DNA from: Hyphococcus luteus
GTDB lineage: Bacteria; Pseudomonadota; Alphaproteobacteria; Caulobacterales; Parvularculaceae
Reading direction: 5' to 3'
NCBI RefSeq assembly: GCF_002943565.1
Contig: NZ_PJCH01000009.1
Coordinates: 62,001 to 126,000, forward strand
DNA: 64,000 nucleotides
The position numbers and the translations under genes are program-made. Every line of letters starts with the position of its first letter. Position 1 is the first letter of the stretch. Under the pieces are notes generated by a model that saw only the letters and a program-made list of their open reading frames with translations, ran no database searches and was not told where the DNA came from. Shown here one piece after another: positions 8,633-17,435 of the stretch.

Positions 8633-9778
8633 TTAAGCGCTCGCAAGTTTTTTCTTGGGGTCGTAAAACGGTTTTTCGACGACGGTCGCTTTACGCTCGC
8701 CCGCTTCGCACGCCGTCGTCAATTCAGCGCCTTTCGTGCTGTGGCTGATGTCGACCAGCCCCAAGGCGATGTTCTTTTCCAGACGGGGCGAATAGACGGC
8801 CGAGGTGATATGGCCGACCGTTTCGTCCTTCGCCGTTAAAGGCCAGTGTTTGTCATTGGGTCCGGCCAGCGGCGGGCCGTCGATTTCAAACCCGACGAAA
8901 AGTCTCGAAACGCCCCTGGCCTTGATCGCTTTCAAGGCGTCCTTGCCGATGAAGGGCGCCTCCATTTCCAGATCGACGAGGCGGTCGAGGCCGAGCTCGA
9001 AGGGATTGGCGTCGATGTCCATGTCGGCGTGATAGGACAGCATGGCGCCTTCGATCCGCCGGATCGTCGAGGTGTGGCCGGGCTTGAGGCCGAAAGGTTC
9101 TCCGGCGGCCATGATTATCTCCCAAAGCCGGTCGCCCATGCGGTGATCCCTGAGATAGATCTCGTAACCGCGTTCGCTCGACCAGCCGGTGCGCGACACG
9201 ACGAGAGGAATGCCGTCGAGCTCCGTCTCGATCAGCCAGTAATATTTGAGCGTCTCGATGTCGTCGCCGAACAGGGCCTTCATGATGTCGAGAGAGCGCG
9301 GCCCCTGCAATTGCAGCGGGGAGACGTCAGGCTCGCGGATGTCCACATTCATTCCCGCATAGGCCGCGACGCCTTTGGCCCAGAGCAACCCGTCGCTGTC
9401 CGCGAGAGAAAGCCAGAAATGATTTTCGCCGAGGCGGAGCAGCACGGGATCGTTGATGATCCCGCCTTCCTGACTGGTCAGCAGAACATATTTGCACTGA
9501 CCGACCTTGCATTTGGAAAGATTGCGCGGCGTCAGCAACTGGACGAAGGCCGCCGCGTCGGGGCCGGTGATCTCGACCTGACGTTCGGCCGCGACGTCGC
9601 AGAGAATGGCGCGTTCGACGAGATTCCAGAAATTCTCAACCGGATCGCCGAAACTGCGGGGTATGTACATGTGATTATAAACGGAGAACCCCTTGGCGCC
9701 CCACCGCAGCGTCGCATCGAAATAGGGCGATTGACGGATTTGCGCGCCAAATCCCACCGAGCTTGAGTTTGAAGTCAT
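8633..9778 (-). CDS. DmdA/GcvT-family tetrahydrofolate-dependent methyltransferase
   Basis: Encodes 381 residues; the ATG at 9778 has GGGAG six bases upstream. The whole length is the folate-binding aminomethyltransferase (GcvT) fold. From memory, segments such as FSVYNHMYIP, CDVAAERQVEITGPDA, INDPVLLRLGENHFWLSLAD and EPDVSPLQLQGPRS follow the dimethylsulfoniopropionate demethylase DmdA more closely than glycine-cleavage T protein. DmdA moves a methyl group from DMSP to tetrahydrofolate, a marine sulfur pathway. No gcvH/gcvP or dmdBCD lies alongside, so substrate is unproven. Confident of the family, moderately so of the DMSP link. Confidence 0.8.
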   Translation of the reverse strand: MTSNSSSVGFGAQIRQSPYFDATLRWGAKGFSVYNHMYIPRSFGDPVENFWNLVERAILCDVAAERQVEITGPDAAAFVQLLTPRNLSKCKVGQCKYVLLTSQEGGIINDPVLLRLGENHFWLSLADSDGLLWAKGVAAYAGMNVDIREPDVSPLQLQGPRSLDIMKALFGDDIETLKYYWLIETELDGIPLVVSRTGWSSERGYEIYLRDHRMGDRLWEIIMAAGEPFGLKPGHTSTIRRIEGAMLSYHADMDIDANPFELGLDRLVDLEMEAPFIGKDALKAIKARGVSRLFVGFEIDGPPLAGPNDKHWPLTAKDETVGHITSAVYSPRLEKNIALGLVDISHSTKGAELTTACEAGERKATVVEKPFYDPKKKLASA

Positions 9779-9998
9779 ATTGGCTCCCTCAGGGTCAGGT
9801 CTGCTGGTCGGCGGCGACAAGGCAACAAGGCGCGCTGTGGATCAAGCCCAAACGGCGATTATTTCCGAATATAGAGATCATTATAATCTGAATGTGATGC
9901 GCGCCGCGCCGGTCCTTTCGAGACCTTCAGGATATCGCAGGAGAATGCCCGCTTTCAGTCTGCAAACGGAATGACCGGCTATAAGTTCCCGGGCCGGC

Positions 9999-12900
9999 TT
10001 ATTCCGCCGCGCGCGGAACATCGCTTTCTATCTGGCGCTGTTCATCGGGTTCTGCCGCGCCGCGTTTTTTGAAAGGAAGCTTGCGGTTCATCCAGCCGAT
10101 TGCGCCCGGCAGGCGGTTGCGCAATACGGTCGGCGCCGCGAGCATCACCGGCGTCAGGATCAGCGTCAGCACGGTCGAAAAGGCGAGGCCGTAGACCACG
10201 GCCGAGGAGAGCAGCACCCACCAGTCGGAGGTGGTTGAGCCGTGGGTGATCGTGCCTGCGCCGAAATCGACGCTGATCTCGAACACCATGGGCAACAGCC
10301 CGAGAATGGTCGTGGCGGTGGTCAGGAGCACCGGGCGAATGCGCTGCGCCGCCGTCCTGACGACGGCGTCTTCGACGCCAAGCCCTTTGCGCCTCAAATA
10401 TTGATACGTGTCGATCAGGACGATGTTGTTGTTCACCACGATCCCGGCGAGCGCCACGATGCCGGTGCCTGTCATGATGACGGAGATATACTGGCCGGTG
10501 ATCGCGATGGATAAAAGCACGCCGAAAACCGACAGGATGACCGCGCTCAAGGTCAGCGCGGCGTGATAGAAACTGTTGAATTCGAGGAGCAGGATCATTG
10601 CGATCATGAACAGCGCGGCGAGCATGGCGTTCTGGAAAAAACTCGCCGCGGCGGCGGTTTCCTCGTCGGCGCCGCGCATCACCCAGGTGACGTCCGGTCC
10701 GAGGGCGCCGGTCTCGAGCCAGTCTTTCAAGAGATCGATGGCGCGGTCCTGGCTCACCGCATGGCCTTCGACATTGGTGTTGCCGTTCGCCTTGACCTCG
10801 ATAATGCGCGCGCCGTCGCGCCGCGTGATCCGGTCGACTTGGGGCTTCGGCGCGACCGTGACGAAATTCGACAGCGGCACGGAGCCTTGCGGCGTCTGCA
10901 CGCGCACCTGGTCGAGGGCGAATAGATTGCGGTTCTCTTCCGGATAGCGCACGCGAATGTCGACTTCGTCGTCGGCGTCCTGGGGGCGGTATTTGTCGAC
11001 GAGAAGGCCGTCGGTAACGAATTGCAGAACGGCGCCCGCCTGCTGCACCGAAAGGCCGTAACGTCCGGCGCGGGCGCGGTCGATTTCGACCTCCCATTCG
11101 ATGCCGGGCAGCGGCAGCGTGTCTTCCTGGTCCATGTAAGCCGGCACGTCCTGGCCGTCGATCTCGATGACGGCGTTGTCGACAAAGTCCCGCGTCTTCT
11201 TTGCAGCGGCGACCATGGCCTCGAAGTCGGGCGAGGAAATCTCCACCTGCGCGTCCTTGCCCACATCGGGGCCGGGCGCGCGCTGGCGCACCTCTACATG
11301 AACGCCGGGCACGCCCCGCACGCGCTCGCGCAACTCGTCGAGCACGGTGTAGGAGTGCTCGCGTTGGGTGTAGTCCACCAGCGTGACGCCGACCTGGCCG
11401 ATGGTCTCCACCGGCGTGTCATTGCCGCGGGCGAGCTCCGGCCCGGTCTGAATATAGATGTGCTTGATCGCCGGGTGATCTTCGACGCGGGCGGCGACAT
11501 CCTCGACAATGTCGATTTTCTGCTCCGCCGAGAGATTGCCCCGCGCCAGAACGAGGACATTGATCTGGTCGTCGTCATTGCGGATGAAAAATTCGACTTC
11601 CGGAGCGGCGGCGATGAAGGACGAGATGCACACGACCACCACGCCCACGGCCGCGGCGGCGACCATCAAAGGGCGCCGCACGAGTTGTTTCAGCACTTTG
11701 GCGTAAGTTGCGATAGGGCCGTCGAGGGTCGTCGGGTCGATTTCATCGACCTCGTATTTCTTTTCCGGCTTTTCGGTTTTGCCCTTGATCTTGAATTTCT
11801 TTTTCGCCCAGTCGGGAATGGCGAACAGCGTGCCGATCACCGGCAGGAAGATGAGCGCCACCAGGAGCGAGGAGAGGAGGATGAAGATCAGGGTGAGCGG
11901 CAGAAATTTCATGAACTGGCCCACCGTGTCCTTCCAGAACAGGAACGGCACGAAGGCGGCCAGCGTCGTCGCCGTCGAGGTGATGACCGGCCAGAACATG
12001 CGTTTCGAGGCTTCGAGATAGGCTTCGCGCCGCGGCGCCCCCTCGGCCATGCGCCGGTCGGCGTATTCGACGATGACGATGGCGCCGTCGACCAGCATGC
12101 CGACCGCCAGGATGAGGCCGAACATCACCATCATGTTGAGCGTGTAGCCGGAGACCGCGAGGAGCAGGAACCCCATGAGGAAGGTCGACGGGATGGCGAT
12201 GCCGACCATCAGCGCCGACCGGAGGCCGAGCGCGGCGACGACGACGATCATCACCAGGAGGATCGCCGTCATCACCGAGGCGGTGAGGCCTTCGAGGCTG
12301 TCTTTGACGAAAGTCGACTGGTCGCTGATGAATTCGTAATGGATGGTCGCGGGCCAGGTTTTCGCGTCTTCCTCGATGACGCGCCGCGCCTCCTCGATGG
12401 TCTCGACGATATTGAAGCCCGAGCGCTTGGAAATTTCGACGCCGATGGCGAGATCGCCGTTGAAGATGGCGTAGCCCTCGCGGTCCTTGAAGGTGCGGCG
12501 CACGGAGGCGACGTCGCCGATGGTGAGGACGTTTTCGCCGCTGACGCGCACGGGCGTGTCGGCGAGATCCCGGGCGTTGCGCACGAGGCCCGGCGCTTTC
12601 ACCGTGAACCGCCCGTCGCCGACATCGACCGAACCGGCGGTGACGAGCTGGTTGTTCGAGGTGACGGCGTTCAGGACTTCGAGTTCGGTCAGGCCGTAGG
12701 ATTCGAGCACCTCCGGGTCGACGATGACTTCGAGAAGTTCGTCGCGCGCGCCGGTGAGTCGCGCTTCAAGAACGCCGGAAATGCTCTCGAGCTTGTCTTC
12801 GAGACGCTGGGCGATCTGCAACAGCGCGCGTTCGGGCGCGTCGCCGTAAATCACGGTGGTCAGGATTGGGAACTGGGTCTGGGCGTTGAATTCCTGAATG

Positions 12901-13283
12901 ATCGGTTCTTCAGCGTCGCTCGGGAATTCGGACTTGGCGCGGTCGACGGCCTCGCGCACGTCAAGCACAGCCTGATCGATGTCGACGGTCGGCTGAAACT
13001 CCAGGATGAACTGCGCCGCGCTGTCATAGGCGAAGGCGTCCATCTGTTTCAGGCCTTCGACGTTTTGCAGTTCGAGTTCGGTCGGCCGCAACAACAGGCG
13101 CTCGCCGTCTTCGGGCGAAACGCCGGGCAGGGGAATGGTGACGCCCACGAACGGCACGGGCACGTCGGGATCGCCCTCGCGCGGAATGGTCTGATAGGCG
13201 ACGAGACCGAAGAACACCATGACGACCAGCGCCGTCATGACGACGCGGGTGCGCGCAAAAGCGGCGTCGATGATCGAGGTCAT
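9999..13283 (-). CDS. RND efflux transporter permease subunit
   Basis: Encodes 1094 residues with the AcrB-type duplicated layout: one N-terminal helix (residues about 13-30), a large periplasmic loop, six helices around 335-550, a second helix near 540-560, a second periplasmic loop and a C-terminal helix bundle. The TM4 region GMLVDGAIVIVEYADRRM carries the conserved proton-relay aspartate. A Lys/Glu-rich cytoplasmic insert (about residues 492-520) is longer than in AcrB. It acts as a proton-driven exporter in the inner membrane. Its start overlaps the stop of the upstream fusion protein by ATGA, indicating translational coupling. No outer-membrane TolC-type gene is adjacent. Confidence 0.95.
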   Translation of the reverse strand: MTSIIDAAFARTRVVMTALVVMVFFGLVAYQTIPREGDPDVPVPFVGVTIPLPGVSPEDGERLLLRPTELELQNVEGLKQMDAFAYDSAAQFILEFQPTVDIDQAVLDVREAVDRAKSEFPSDAEEPIIQEFNAQTQFPILTTVIYGDAPERALLQIAQRLEDKLESISGVLEARLTGARDELLEVIVDPEVLESYGLTELEVLNAVTSNNQLVTAGSVDVGDGRFTVKAPGLVRNARDLADTPVRVSGENVLTIGDVASVRRTFKDREGYAIFNGDLAIGVEISKRSGFNIVETIEEARRVIEEDAKTWPATIHYEFISDQSTFVKDSLEGLTASVMTAILLVMIVVVAALGLRSALMVGIAIPSTFLMGFLLLAVSGYTLNMMVMFGLILAVGMLVDGAIVIVEYADRRMAEGAPRREAYLEASKRMFWPVITSTATTLAAFVPFLFWKDTVGQFMKFLPLTLIFILLSSLLVALIFLPVIGTLFAIPDWAKKKFKIKGKTEKPEKKYEVDEIDPTTLDGPIATYAKVLKQLVRRPLMVAAAAVGVVVVCISSFIAAAPEVEFFIRNDDDQINVLVLARGNLSAEQKIDIVEDVAARVEDHPAIKHIYIQTGPELARGNDTPVETIGQVGVTLVDYTQREHSYTVLDELRERVRGVPGVHVEVRQRAPGPDVGKDAQVEISSPDFEAMVAAAKKTRDFVDNAVIEIDGQDVPAYMDQEDTLPLPGIEWEVEIDRARAGRYGLSVQQAGAVLQFVTDGLLVDKYRPQDADDEVDIRVRYPEENRNLFALDQVRVQTPQGSVPLSNFVTVAPKPQVDRITRRDGARIIEVKANGNTNVEGHAVSQDRAIDLLKDWLETGALGPDVTWVMRGADEETAAAASFFQNAMLAALFMIAMILLLEFNSFYHAALTLSAVILSVFGVLLSIAITGQYISVIMTGTGIVALAGIVVNNNIVLIDTYQYLRRKGLGVEDAVVRTAAQRIRPVLLTTATTILGLLPMVFEISVDFGAGTITHGSTTSDWWVLLSSAVVYGLAFSTVLTLILTPVMLAAPTVLRNRLPGAIGWMNRKLPFKKRGAAEPDEQRQIESDVPRAAE

Positions 13284-14356
13284 GAATCAGCCTCGTCTGC
13301 TTCGACGGCGGCGACTTTCTGGCCTTCATTCACGTAAAGCTGGCCGCCGGTGATGACCCGCGCGTCGCCGGAAAGACCGGCGACCCAGACGCCGGACGGC
13401 GTTTCGCCGATCAGCCGCACCGGCTCGAAGCCGACGATATTCTCCTCATCGAGGGTTCTCAAGCCGATATCGCCGCCGTCATTGAGAACGAGCGCCGCGC
13501 GCGGCACGCGATGGGCGCTGCGCTCCTCGGCGAAAACCGTGAATTCCGCGGTGACGCCGTCGCGCAAGAGCCCGTCCTCGTTCGGGACTTCAAGCTCCAC
13601 GTCGAATGTGCGGGTCGCCGGCTCGGCGCTCGTCGCCACGAAGCGCACGACGCCGTCAATGGTTTCGCCGGTGGCGAGGCGGGCGCGGCCGCGGTCGCCT
13701 TTCTTGATTTTTGCGACGTCGCGTTCGGACACGGCGCCGACGACGAGAAAGGGCGAACGCTGAATGACGGTGGCGCACGGATCGCCCACATTCATGAAAT
13801 CGCCGAGCTCCACATGACGTTTGTCGAAAACCCCGTCGAACGGCGCCTTGATGTCGGTCTTTTGTAGTTCGTTCCGCGCGCGCTCGAGCTGCGCCGCCGC
13901 CTGGTCGCGCATTGCTCTTGCCTGTGCAACGGCGGTCTCGGACCGGAAGCCGTCTTCGTTCAGCTTCACCGCTGCGTCGTAGTCGAGTTTCGCTTTGGCG
14001 AGGGAGGCGCGCGCCTCGGCGAGCTGGGCCTGGCGGGCGTCCACATTGAGGCGGCAAAGAATGTCGCCTTTGGAGACGAGCGCGCCGAGTTCGGCCGGCG
14101 TTTCAGCGACAGCGCCGCTGGTTTCGGCGCGCACGATCACCTTGCGGTCGGCTTCGGTGCGCCCGCGCACGATCACCTCGTCGCGCCAGTCCTGCGGCGT
14201 CACGGTCTGATAAATAACGGTGAAGTCGTCCGGCGCGGCGGCCCCGGCGTCTTCGGAAGAGGCGGGAGCGCCGCCGAAAAGGCCTTTGACCAGAAAATAA
14301 AGGACGATCAGGACGACGAAGACGCCGGCAAGCTTGACGGATTGAGGGACATTCAT
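13280..14356 (-). CDS. RND efflux periplasmic adaptor (membrane fusion protein)
   Basis: Encodes 358 residues from an ATG at 14356. One N-terminal membrane anchor (LAGVFVVLIVLYFLVKGLF), then the HlyD-like order: lipoyl half, alpha-helical hairpin rich in Ala/Gln/Arg (residues about 85-150), second lipoyl half (DIKAPFDGVFDKRHVELGDF), beta-barrel and membrane-proximal domain. It bridges the permease to an outer-membrane channel. First gene of a two-gene operon with the permease. Two palindromes lie 52-92 bp upstream of its start and are probably the control region. A GTG 69 bp upstream is in frame but lies inside one of these palindromes. Confidence 0.93.
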   Translation of the reverse strand: MNVPQSVKLAGVFVVLIVLYFLVKGLFGGAPASSEDAGAAAPDDFTVIYQTVTPQDWRDEVIVRGRTEADRKVIVRAETSGAVAETPAELGALVSKGDILCRLNVDARQAQLAEARASLAKAKLDYDAAVKLNEDGFRSETAVAQARAMRDQAAAQLERARNELQKTDIKAPFDGVFDKRHVELGDFMNVGDPCATVIQRSPFLVVGAVSERDVAKIKKGDRGRARLATGETIDGVVRFVATSAEPATRTFDVELEVPNEDGLLRDGVTAEFTVFAEERSAHRVPRAALVLNDGGDIGLRTLDEENIVGFEPVRLIGETPSGVWVAGLSGDARVITGGQLYVNEGQKVAAVEADEADS

Positions 14357-14407
14357 GGCGCCGGCTCTTGCGTAAAAGAGGGATAACAGGAGGTTAAAAA
14401 GCTTATC

Positions 14408-14448
14408 CGTGAAGAAAGTCTTCACGCGCGCCTATACTGGGAAGTATA
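14408..14448 (-). promoter_or_regulatory. Paired palindromes upstream of the RND operon (putative operators)
   Basis: Two dyads lie just upstream of the adaptor gene: CGTGAAG-N5-CTTCACG (14408-14426) and TATACT-GGGA-AGTATA (14433-14448). On the reverse strand a TTGAAG hexamer lies 17 bp before CAGTAT, which overlaps the second dyad, so a sigma-70-like promoter could be covered by a repressor. No regulator gene is adjacent. Sequence symmetry is certain; function is inferred. Confidence 0.5.
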
Positions 14449-14565
14449 CCGCAGCGCTTCAAGCGATATAGCTGAAGATCGCTGCGGTTTGCAGCTTTTG
14501 AGCAACATGCGGCGTGGGCCGGAGCGGTCGGGGGCGGGCGGACGAAGAAAGACCGCCCGCAGCTT

Positions 14566-15462
14566 TTAATAATACTGGTTCGGCATGAAGGCGGACGGGG
14601 ACTTGTTCAGGACCGTGCCGATAATGTTGGATTTGGCGAGAATGCGGTTGGCTTCTTTCAGCTCATGAACCCGCGTGTCGCCGCTGGCCGCGACCAGGAG
14701 AACGCAATCGACCTTCGGCAGGAAGGCGAGGGTGTCGTCGCAGCCAAGAAGCGGCGACATGTCGAAGATCACCGTGCGCGAACCGAAATCATTGACGGCC
14801 GTCTCGATCATCTCGTCCGCCCGGGCCGAGGTCAGATGTTCGGCGCCCCGGCGGGTCACGCGTTCATTGGCCGCCAGCACGATGTCGGAAAGGCCGGGCC
14901 GGACGGCGACGTCGCGGAATCCGCACTTGCCCTCGAAGAAATCGAGCACTGAAGGGAAATTCCTGATGCCGAGATAGCGGGCGATGCTCGGCCGGTAGAA
15001 ATCGAGATCGATCAGCGTGGCGCGCGACCCGGCCTTGCTGCTGAGCGCGATCGCCAGATTGATCGCCGTCACGGTCTTGCCGGCGCCAGCCCCCGGCGAC
15101 ACGACCGCCATAGTCTTCCAGCCTTCCGCGTCCATCTTCTGCAAGACGCGGGTGCGCAGAACGCGATAGGCGTTCAGGACGGGATCCTGTTCGTTGGCGA
15201 TGATGCGGTTGCGGGCGAAATGCTCAAAGTCGCATTCGACCCTGGCGAGGCCGAGATCGTCGCCATGAGGCGAGGGCCCCCTGGCCGCGCGCGCCGCCTG
15301 CACGGCGGCGCCGGCCTGTTTGGCGGCGGTCTGTTTAGCGGCGGCCTGCTGGGCGGCCGCCGGCTGCGCCGCGGCGACAGGCGCGTCGACGGCGGGCGCT
15401 TCGGCGCGATGGCCTTCTCTTTTCTGACGGGCGCGGGTGACCGCGTTGCGAATACGATCCAT
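14566..15462 (-). CDS. CpsD/CapB-type tyrosine autokinase (exosortase-locus polysaccharide kinase)
   Basis: Encodes 298 residues. After an Ala/Gln-rich low-complexity stretch (about 25-65) comes the BY-kinase ATPase core: Walker A GAGAGKT at residues 124-130, Walker A' LIDLDFYRPS, and Walker B-like VIFDMSPLLG. The tail ends NQYY, giving a short Tyr cluster as possible autophosphorylation sites. Such kinases cycle phosphorylation with a Wzz-type partner in the inner membrane to control polysaccharide chain length and export. The Wzz-type gene is immediately upstream on the same strand. Family relatives at exosortase loci are annotated as XrtA-associated tyrosine autokinases. Confidence 0.88.
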   Translation of the reverse strand: MDRIRNAVTRARQKREGHRAEAPAVDAPVAAAQPAAAQQAAAKQTAAKQAGAAVQAARAARGPSPHGDDLGLARVECDFEHFARNRIIANEQDPVLNAYRVLRTRVLQKMDAEGWKTMAVVSPGAGAGKTVTAINLAIALSSKAGSRATLIDLDFYRPSIARYLGIRNFPSVLDFFEGKCGFRDVAVRPGLSDIVLAANERVTRRGAEHLTSARADEMIETAVNDFGSRTVIFDMSPLLGCDDTLAFLPKVDCVLLVAASGDTRVHELKEANRILAKSNIIGTVLNKSPSAFMPNQYY

Positions 15463-15497
15463 GAGGACGCCTTAACCCAATTCCATTTTCAAAGTCT

Positions 15498-17138
15498 TCA
15501 TAGCGCCGGCTCCGGCTCCTGCGGCGCCAGCTTCGTCCGGCGGAACAGCTTGCCGGCGGCGCCGCCGATAAACCGCCGCCAGAGCGTGTTCTTGTTGTCC
15601 GCCTCGCTGTGAATATAGGGAATGACGGCGATCGGCTGCGCTTCGATTATGCCGGCCAGGTGCGTGCGTCCGCGCAGTTTCGCCTGCAACAGCTCCATGC
15701 CGAGCGCCGCGCCGCCGCCGGCGGCGAGCGCGGCGAAGAGCGCGAGGACAGTCAGCTTTCCGCGATCGGGACTTGAGGGCTTGTCCGGCTGCAGCGCCGG
15801 TTCGAGGATGGAGAATTTCTCCGCCTGTCGGTTTTCCTCAAGATTTTCCGCGAGCTGAGCATCCTGCTGTTTCGCCAGCACTTCCTGGTATTCCGAGAAC
15901 AGATTATCGTAATCGCGGTTGAGATTGGCTATGCCGCGTTCGACTTCCGGCGTGCGCGAGACGCGCTGTTCGAGATCGGCGATCTGCTTCAGCAACTCGT
16001 CGATCTGTTTGTTCAACATTCTGATGCGGTTGTCGATGACGGCGATGCGGCCTTCGATCTGAACGCCGGAAATGTCAGAGGCGCCTTTGCGGGTTTCTTT
16101 TGAAATGCGGTCGCTCAGCGCGTTGCGCGCGGCCTCGACCTCTGTTTCCGCGGCGGCGACCGCTTCCGGATCGGCCGGGTTCGCATTTTCAGCTGCGGTC
16201 AGTTTGTCTTCGGCGGCGGCGAGCCCGTCGCGCAGCCGCTGGATCTCGGCGCTCGGCGCCATGCGCGCCTTGATCGAGGCAATCTCTTCGCGTTTCGCCA
16301 CGACTTCCGGGTAGTTGTCGCGATAGGTGGCTCTAAGGCGCGCCAGCTCCGACTCGAGACGTGCGAGCTCCGCCGTCACGCTGTTGTCGCCGCTGGCGCC
16401 GCTGATCAGCTGCGTTTCCAGAAAACGGCGCTCTTCCTCGAGCTGGGAAATCGACGTCTTGGCGGCGTTGAGGTCGCTGCGCGCGCGTTCGAGCATGCTG
16501 AGATGCATGTTCAGATGTTCCGGCAGCGCGTCGCTGTTCTTCTGTTTGTACTCGGCGACCCGGGTTTCCATGTCAGCGACTGCGTTGCGCAGCCGATTGG
16601 CTTCTCTTTCAAAAAATTCCGTGGTGTTGGAGGCGCCGGCGGTGCGCGAGCGCACATCCTCATTGAGGAACAGCGTCATGAACTTGTTGGCGACCAGATA
16701 TGCGTTGCGCGCGCTGGTGTCCGTATAGGAGACCGTAAAGGCGATAGTGCCGTCGCGGTTGTTCCGGCCCGCGGCGGTGATCACGTTGACTTTCAGCCTT
16801 TCGCGCATCAGGGCCGCGCGCTCGCTTTCCGACAGGCCGAGCGAGCGCGGAAAAAGATCGTATTCGTCCGCAACCTCAAGCAGGCGGTTGCGGGTCATGA
16901 CCCGCTGGCGGATCGTCGAAATCCGCTCCTGCGCATAGGCGTTGACCGTCGAGCGGACCAGGTCGGTGGGGATTTGTTGAGACTCCACGAGGATCGTGCC
17001 TTGCGCGGTGTATTTCGCCGGCAGCAGCATGACGGCGATGATCCCCAAAGGCGCGAGGACCAGAACCGGCAAGAGGAAAGACAGAAAGCGCCGCTGCAGG
17101 ATGATCAGCGCGTCTTCGATTGAAAATTCGTCACCCAT
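15498..17138 (-). CDS. Wzz-type polysaccharide chain-length determinant (GNVR family)
   Basis: Encodes 546 residues from the ATG at 17138; a TTG three codons earlier is less likely. One N-terminal helix (LSFLLPVLVLAPLGIIAVML), a long periplasmic coiled-coil region (about 170-440, rich in Glu/Arg/Ala), and a second helix (LTVLALFAALAAGGGAALG) near residue 470, followed by a short cytoplasmic tail. This is the standard two-helix Wzz/GumC/EpsF arrangement. It sets chain length and couples to the kinase encoded 35 bp downstream. Length and order match chain-length proteins of exosortase-associated EPS clusters. Confidence 0.9.
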   Translation of the reverse strand: MGDEFSIEDALIILQRRFLSFLLPVLVLAPLGIIAVMLLPAKYTAQGTILVESQQIPTDLVRSTVNAYAQERISTIRQRVMTRNRLLEVADEYDLFPRSLGLSESERAALMRERLKVNVITAAGRNNRDGTIAFTVSYTDTSARNAYLVANKFMTLFLNEDVRSRTAGASNTTEFFEREANRLRNAVADMETRVAEYKQKNSDALPEHLNMHLSMLERARSDLNAAKTSISQLEEERRFLETQLISGASGDNSVTAELARLESELARLRATYRDNYPEVVAKREEIASIKARMAPSAEIQRLRDGLAAAEDKLTAAENANPADPEAVAAAETEVEAARNALSDRISKETRKGASDISGVQIEGRIAVIDNRIRMLNKQIDELLKQIADLEQRVSRTPEVERGIANLNRDYDNLFSEYQEVLAKQQDAQLAENLEENRQAEKFSILEPALQPDKPSSPDRGKLTVLALFAALAAGGGAALGMELLQAKLRGRTHLAGIIEAQPIAVIPYIHSEADNKNTLWRRFIGGAAGKLFRRTKLAPQEPEPAL

Positions 17139-17435
17139 AGGTCTCAATATCCGTTTCCGACGCCGTATCTTTCCGGGACGGCGTCCGCCTTGGCCGCGGC
17201 CGTCTTTCGAGTTCCGTTACGCCCGATGGCGCCGACCCCCTCCAGTTGCAAGACCTGCGCCGTTTTCGCAAGGGGCGTCCAAAAAAGGTGCGAATCCGGG
17301 ATTTCCGGCGCAGGCCAAGAGTTTAGAGCAGGATAGCCCCGAAAATAAGGCGCCCGGGCGATTGATTTTCGCCGTCGGCGGGCGCCCGTTTCCCCCCCCC
17401 CTCGGGGCGGCGAAGGCTGCGCCCGGTTTGGCGGC
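17139..17435. other. Non-coding gap between the exosortase and chain-length genes, with C10 tract
   Basis: These 297 bases separate two same-strand genes of one cluster. Only a run of 10 C (17392-17401) stands out, flanked by GGCGCCCG-type short repeats. I see no convincing promoter, terminator or small gene. The size suggests the chain-length gene may have its own promoter here. Confidence 0.5.

Noticed and set aside
11022-13337. Long forward open frame (about 770 codons) opposite the RND permease
   Set aside because: Low-complexity His/Asp/Arg-rich product antisense to a well-conserved transporter; no homology expected.
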